The notes under the pieces: model-generated | Databases searched by the model: none | What the model saw: only the letters and a program-made list of their open reading frames with translations | What the model was told of the DNA's origin: nothing | Translations under genes and position numbers: made by a program | Part shown: piece after piece, positions 30,766-34,649 of the stretch | How positions within the stretch are numbered: the first letter of the stretch is position 1 | Layout: each line of letters begins with the position of its first letter | Assembly: GCA_947384955.1 (NCBI GenBank) | Contig: CANDJC010000045.1 | Location: 1-34,649 of the forward strand | Direction: 5' to 3' | DNA from: an uncultured Eubacterium sp. | GTDB lineage: Bacteria > Bacillota > Clostridia > Lachnospirales > Lachnospiraceae | DNA: 34,649 nt

Positions 30766-32559
30766 ATGCTATACCCGCAGCTGAATGAAGCAAGGGCGCT
30801 GCTGGATTTATCAGGAATCTGGCAGTTTGCGCTTGGAAACGAGGAATTTGACGAAGAGAAGATGACGCGGCCACTGCAGCATGCGGAAACGATGGCGGTT
30901 CCGGCATCTTATAATGATCAGAAAGCGCTGGCGCAGTTTCGTGACCACTATGGATATGCCTATTACCAGACGGTGTTTCAGGTGCCAAAAACACTGAAAG
31001 GCCAGCGGCTGGTGCTCCGGTTTGGGTCAGTGACACAGTCGGCGATTGTGTATCTGAACGGTCAGCAGCTTATGCGGCATAAAGGCGGTTTTTTGCCGTT
31101 TGAGGCAGAAATCGGAGAGCTGGTCTGTGACGGGGATAATCTGCTGGCGGTGGCAGCCGACAACCGGATTGATTTTTCCACGCTGCCTGTCGGAAACGAA
31201 AGTGACCGCGCCATGTTCGGCGACAGTCTTCCGCCTTTTGAGAGTGTGAGGCAGACGAAAAGGAAACCGCAGAATTATCCGAATTTTGACTTTTTTAATT
31301 ATGCCGGAATCCACAGGCCGGTGAAGATTTACAGTACACCAAAAGACTATATTTATGATGTGTCGCTTACGCCGAAGATAAATGAAGAACAGGCAGTGTT
31401 AAAATACGAAATCTGCTGTAAAGGCGAAGGGCAGCTTACTCTGACGATACTGGATGAGGAAGGAAAACAGGCCGCGCAGGAAAAGGGCAGCGCAAAAGGG
31501 GAGCTTGTCATTCCTTCTGTCCATCTGTGGGAGCCGGGAGCAGCGTATCTGTATACGGCAAAAATCGAATTTGGCGGGGATGTTTATTTTCAGACGTTCG
31601 GAATGCGCAGTGTGGAAGTGAAAGGGACGCAGTTTCTTATCAACGGAAAGCCGTTTTATTTTAAAGGCTATGGCAAGCATGAGGACAGCGAGGTGCATGG
31701 CAGAGGTTTAAATGAAGCGCTGAATGTAAAAGATATCGCACTGATGAAATGGATGGGCGCGAATTCATTCCGTACCTCTCATTATCCGTATTCAGAAGAA
31801 ATGCTGAATCTGTGCGACCGGGAAGGGATTGCTGTAATAGGGGAGACACCTGCGGTCGGCCTGAATTTCCCGGAAATTAAAGAGGACTGGTATAAAGATT
31901 TAAGCCGTACAAAGGAACATCACGAGGAAGTCATCCGGGATATGGTGGCGCGGGATAAAAATCACCCGTGTATCGTTATGTGGTCGGTGGCGAATGAGCC
32001 GGACACAGCTGCGCGGGCCGAAAGTGCTTATGAGTATTTTCAGCCGCTCTATCAGCTTGCCCATGCATGCGACCCGCAGGACCGTCCGGTTACGGTTGTT
32101 GTATGCAATAATGACTATGTCAAAGACCTGGTTGCTCCGGCGATGGATGTCATCTGCATGAACCGTTATTACGGATGGTATATTTTCGGCGGGGACCTTG
32201 ACAGCGCAAAGCAGGCGATGAAGGCGGAGATGGAATACTGGAAGGGGAAAAATAAGCCGGTTATCATTACAGAATACGGCGCTGACAGCGTGGCAGGACT
32301 GCATGCGGCTGTGCCGGGGATGTTCAGCGAGGAATATCAGACGGCATACTATGAAGCGATGAATGCGGTACTGGATGACTGTCTGTTTGTCGTCGGTGAG
32401 CATACGTGGAATTTTGCAGATTTTGCAACGATTCAGGGGCTGATGCGCGTGGACGGCAATAAGAAAGGGCTGTTTACAAGGGAACGCAGGCCGAAGCTGG
32501 CAGCGCATTACTTTAAAAACCGCTGGACGGGGATTCCGGATTTTGGATATAAGGCATAA
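30766..32559 (+). CDS. uidA: Glycoside hydrolase family 2 beta-glucuronidase
   Basis: 597 residues, no signal peptide, so it acts on imported substrates. Domains are a sugar-binding jelly roll (about 1-180; LDLSGIWQFALGNEEFDEE, NFDFFNYAGIHRPVKIYSTP), an immunoglobulin-like domain (about 180-275) and a TIM barrel. The acid/base is E411 in SVANEPD and the nucleophile E503 in IITEYGAD. N565 and K567 in DGNKKGLFTRERRPK form the NxK motif that contacts the glucuronate carboxylate and separates beta-glucuronidases from beta-galactosidases. The segment after GETPAVGLN is shorter than in Escherichia coli GUS, suggesting a reduced loop 1 and a more open site. AGGAGGAG lies before the ATG. Confidence 0.93.
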   Translation: MLYPQLNEARALLDLSGIWQFALGNEEFDEEKMTRPLQHAETMAVPASYNDQKALAQFRDHYGYAYYQTVFQVPKTLKGQRLVLRFGSVTQSAIVYLNGQQLMRHKGGFLPFEAEIGELVCDGDNLLAVAADNRIDFSTLPVGNESDRAMFGDSLPPFESVRQTKRKPQNYPNFDFFNYAGIHRPVKIYSTPKDYIYDVSLTPKINEEQAVLKYEICCKGEGQLTLTILDEEGKQAAQEKGSAKGELVIPSVHLWEPGAAYLYTAKIEFGGDVYFQTFGMRSVEVKGTQFLINGKPFYFKGYGKHEDSEVHGRGLNEALNVKDIALMKWMGANSFRTSHYPYSEEMLNLCDREGIAVIGETPAVGLNFPEIKEDWYKDLSRTKEHHEEVIRDMVARDKNHPCIVMWSVANEPDTAARAESAYEYFQPLYQLAHACDPQDRPVTVVVCNNDYVKDLVAPAMDVICMNRYYGWYIFGGDLDSAKQAMKAEMEYWKGKNKPVIITEYGADSVAGLHAAVPGMFSEEYQTAYYEAMNAVLDDCLFVVGEHTWNFADFATIQGLMRVDGNKKGLFTRERRPKLAAHYFKNRWTGIPDFGYKA

Positions 32560-32581
32560 ACCGCTGATTCAGGAGAAGAAA

Positions 32582-32766
32582 CCGGGCAGCCGGCAGAATC
32601 AGAATAGCAAAGTCGGGAGCCAGTCAGCCGCAAAGTTAGCAGAATCAGGAAAGCAAAGCCAGAGCCGGGCAGTCAGCCGCAGAGTCAGCAGAATCGGGAT
32701 AGCAAAGTCAGCGGCTGGGCAGTCAGGCAGCAAGAGTGGCAGATAAATCAGGATAATAAAGTAAAC
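32582..32766 (+). repeat. Degenerate tandem repeats between the GH2 and DUF2264 genes
   Basis: About four imperfect copies (near 32582, 32617, 32661 and 32713), 35-55 bp each, share GGGCAGTCAGCCGC and CAGAATC...ATAGCAAAGTC segments. An open frame crosses them (32543-32746), but its S/Q/R-rich product and lack of a ribosome site argue against a gene. GGGAGAAAG near 32771 serves the next gene. Confidence 0.7.
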
Positions 32767-32781
32767 AGCTGGGAGAAAGAG

Positions 32782-34515
32782 ATGAAAAAACGGAGAATTT
32801 ATACGGTACAGGATTTTCAGACAAGGGAAGATGCGCAGCGTGTGCTGTTAGAAGTGCTGAATCCGCTGAAACTGTACTACAGTGAAAGCAGGGCCCGCCT
32901 GTATGTGGGAGAGACAAGCGCACATTATGAAAACGATACGATTCCGATGGAAGCCTTTGCCCGCCCTTTGTGGGGACTGGTGCCGTTTTGGGCAGGAGGC
33001 GGGAGCGATGCGGAATTTGAGGAAATTTACCGCAGGGGGCTGGAAGCCGGGACCGACCCGCAGCACCCGGATTACTGGCATACCTGCCGGGATTATGACC
33101 AGAAATTCTGTGAGATGGCGGCGATTGCTTTCGGCATGCTTTTTAGCCCGGACAAAATCTGGGAGCCGCTTTCGGACAAGGGAAAGGACAATTTAATTGA
33201 ATGGCTCTGGGAGATTAATCGCCATGAATGCTGTGCCTGTAACTGGCAGTTTTTCAGCATTATCACAAATACAGCCATGTACAAGGCAGGGCGCCCTTAT
33301 GATAAAAAAAGGCTTGAGGAGGGTCTGGACTGTATTGATGCCTACTATGATGCGGGAGGATGGTATCATGACGGAAACGGCGGAGATAAAGATTATTACA
33401 ATCCGTTTGTGATGGTGACTTACGGCATGGTATATGCAAAATTTATGCAGGAGGAAGACCCGCAGAGGTGCAAAAGATTTACAGAACGCGCTCTTGCATT
33501 TGGCAGGGATTATATTTACTGGTTTTCAGAGGACGGCTCATCCTTTGCTTACGGGCGTTCTATGACCTACCGCTTTGCACAGGCGGCGTATTTTTCTGTA
33601 TGCGCGCTCTGCGGCGTGGAGGTGTTTCCGCTCCCAGTTTTAAAGGGAATCCTTGCAAGGCACCTGGCGCACTGGCTGAACTTGCCGATTTTTGATAACG
33701 CCGGAATTCTGACCATCGGGTATGCGTATCCGAACCTGCAGATGTCGGAAAGCTATAATGCGCCGGGGTCCCCGTACTGGGCCATGAAAGCATTTCTGTT
33801 TCTGGCGCTCCCTTCGCAGCATCCGTTCTGGCAGGTGCCGGCGGCACCGCTTCCAAAGCTTACGGATAAAAAATTTCTGAAGCATGCTGGTATGATTATC
33901 CAGCGCGGTGACTCAAATGTAGTGGCGCTTGTGCCGGGGCGTACACAGACCGACGGACACAGCCATACGATTGAGAAATATTCCAAGTTTGCATATTCCA
34001 GCAGATTTGGCTTTAGTATTGCAAGGTCGCAGGTCACGCTGGCGGAATGTGCGCCGGACAGTATGCTGGCATTTGAGGTATATGGATATGTTTTTGTGAA
34101 AAATATTATTGAAAAGGAATTCAGTATCAGTGAGGATAAACTGATTTATACATGGATGCCGGTGCAGGGAATCCGGGTGACGACTGTGATAGAGCCTGTA
34201 CGGACGGGACATATCCGCACGCACAGTATTCGAAGCGAGATTTCCTGTAAAGCGTACGACTGCGGGTTTGCCTTGTCAACAGATGACAGGAAGGGTTTCC
34301 GCCAGAGTCAGGACGGGGCATTTGCGGGTATCTGGAATGAGGATGGGTTTTGTACGGTGACATCTTTGCAGGGAGGCGGGATGGGAGAGATTCTGGTACC
34401 GGATCCGAATACTAATCTGATGTATCCAAAGACGAAGATTCCAATGGCAGTGTATGAGATTCGTCCGGGTGAGCAGACGGCTGTGACGCGGGTGGAGTAT
34501 TTTTCACAGGGTTAG
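32782..34515 (+). CDS. DUF2264 family glycoside hydrolase (GH154-type)
   Basis: 577 residues without signal peptide. Full-length DUF2264 (PF10022) protein: an N-terminal alpha/alpha-barrel domain with MEAFARPLWGLVPFWAGG, CNWQFFSIITNTAMYKAG, YHDGNGGDKDYYNPFVM and FSEDGSSFAYGRSMTYRFAQAAYF, then a C-terminal beta domain (from about 370). To my knowledge DUF2264 proteins form CAZy family GH154, which has characterised beta-glucuronidase activity; I could not verify this here. Beside a GH2 beta-glucuronidase it suggests stepwise removal of glucuronic acid or related uronic acid from imported oligosaccharides. It is the last gene of the operon visible in the window. Confidence 0.88.
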   Translation: MKKRRIYTVQDFQTREDAQRVLLEVLNPLKLYYSESRARLYVGETSAHYENDTIPMEAFARPLWGLVPFWAGGGSDAEFEEIYRRGLEAGTDPQHPDYWHTCRDYDQKFCEMAAIAFGMLFSPDKIWEPLSDKGKDNLIEWLWEINRHECCACNWQFFSIITNTAMYKAGRPYDKKRLEEGLDCIDAYYDAGGWYHDGNGGDKDYYNPFVMVTYGMVYAKFMQEEDPQRCKRFTERALAFGRDYIYWFSEDGSSFAYGRSMTYRFAQAAYFSVCALCGVEVFPLPVLKGILARHLAHWLNLPIFDNAGILTIGYAYPNLQMSESYNAPGSPYWAMKAFLFLALPSQHPFWQVPAAPLPKLTDKKFLKHAGMIIQRGDSNVVALVPGRTQTDGHSHTIEKYSKFAYSSRFGFSIARSQVTLAECAPDSMLAFEVYGYVFVKNIIEKEFSISEDKLIYTWMPVQGIRVTTVIEPVRTGHIRTHSIRSEISCKAYDCGFALSTDDRKGFRQSQDGAFAGIWNEDGFCTVTSLQGGGMGEILVPDPNTNLMYPKTKIPMAVYEIRPGEQTAVTRVEYFSQG

Positions 34516-34522
34516 AGTGTGC

Positions 34523-34533
34523 GGGGGGGGGGG
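34523..34533 (+). repeat. G11 homopolymer
   Basis: Eleven consecutive G, eight bases after the stop of the DUF2264 gene. It could be length-variable or a sequencing weak point. It lies outside coding sequence, so no phase-variable protein is implied. Confidence 0.9.
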
Positions 34534-34591
34534 AGCGAGGGAGTGATTTCGTTATAAAAGAGGATGGTGTTAGCGGGCTGGGCGGGGGAGT

Positions 34592-34649
34592 GGCTGTGCG
34601 GACGCCGGGTGACGGGAAGATGCACCGGCTTCCTGTGACGGCTCCGGAA
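34592..34649 (+). repeat. GC-rich dispersed element, right copy
   Basis: Imperfect inverted counterpart of 4-60 (about 45 of 58 matches by hand). It contains GGAAG/CTTCC that can form a short hairpin. The element runs off the window edge. The preceding 34516-34591 holds no gene or terminator that I can support. Confidence 0.55.

Noticed and set aside
32543-32746. 67-codon frame across the decayed repeats
   Set aside because: It begins inside the GH2 gene without a ribosome site and encodes only low-complexity S/Q/R-rich sequence.

Overview
The window looks like part of a chromosome (possibly a whole contig) from an anaerobic Firmicute of the class Clostridia, most likely a Lachnospiraceae gut commensal. 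Reasons seen in the sequence are strong AGGAGG-type ribosome sites, TTGACA/TATAAT promoters, moderate GC, a hisS-aspS pair, an ispE-gntR-SpoIID-like cluster, a YesMN-type two-component system beside a sugar ABC importer, and several small protein families that I know mainly from this group. Assignments rest on reading the translations; no database search was possible.

Layout. 122-3330: a hisS-aspS operon with its own promoter and terminator. 3332-5935: an ECF sigma factor gene, a DUF2461 gene and a secreted DUF3298 protein. The sigma gene and the DUF3298 gene have near-identical ECF-type promoters with 16-bp spacers, so they look like one small autoregulated regulon. 5969-6427: an Rpn/PD-(D/E)XK gene that kept its promoter and 3' end but lost its catalytic core. 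6474-9517: a family 2 glycosyltransferase, then an operon of two degenerate ParA/MinD-like proteins (TadZ/CpaE-like?) that stops abruptly in a truncated third gene. 9524-10798 (minus strand): a CNNM/CBS/CorC membrane protein. 10948-14448: a membrane-anchored coiled-coil protein and a secreted protein with phage-tail-fibre-like modules, separated by a purine-rich repetitive spacer. 14506-17627: ispE, a GntR/FCD regulator and a SpoIID-like peptidoglycan-binding protein, behind a strong promoter overlapped by a 19+5+19 palindrome. 17780-20440: truA and recJ. 20482-22600: a lipoprotein, a small XRE regulator and a small Cys-rich protein.

22629-34515 is a carbohydrate-uptake locus. A YesM-type sensor kinase and YesN-type AraC response regulator are read leftward. 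A solute-binding lipoprotein, two permeases, a YesL-like DUF624 protein, a GH2 beta-glucuronidase (with the NxK carboxylate motif) and a DUF2264 (GH154-type) enzyme are read rightward. Together they suggest sensing, import and cytoplasmic breakdown of glucuronic-acid-containing oligosaccharides. No ABC ATPase lies here, so a shared MsmX/UgpC-type ATPase elsewhere is likely.

Two themes cut across genes. First, tandem repeats cluster at gene 3' ends: a decapeptide array on the sensor kinase C-terminus, a 63-bp duplication of the YesL-like gene end including its stop codon, and degenerate arrays after the coiled-coil and GH2 genes. Second, imperfect inverted copies of a GC-rich element of about 58 bp sit at the two edges of the window, as expected if a dispersed repeat broke the assembly. 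I saw no tRNA, rRNA, CRISPR array, insertion sequence or recognisable riboswitch.
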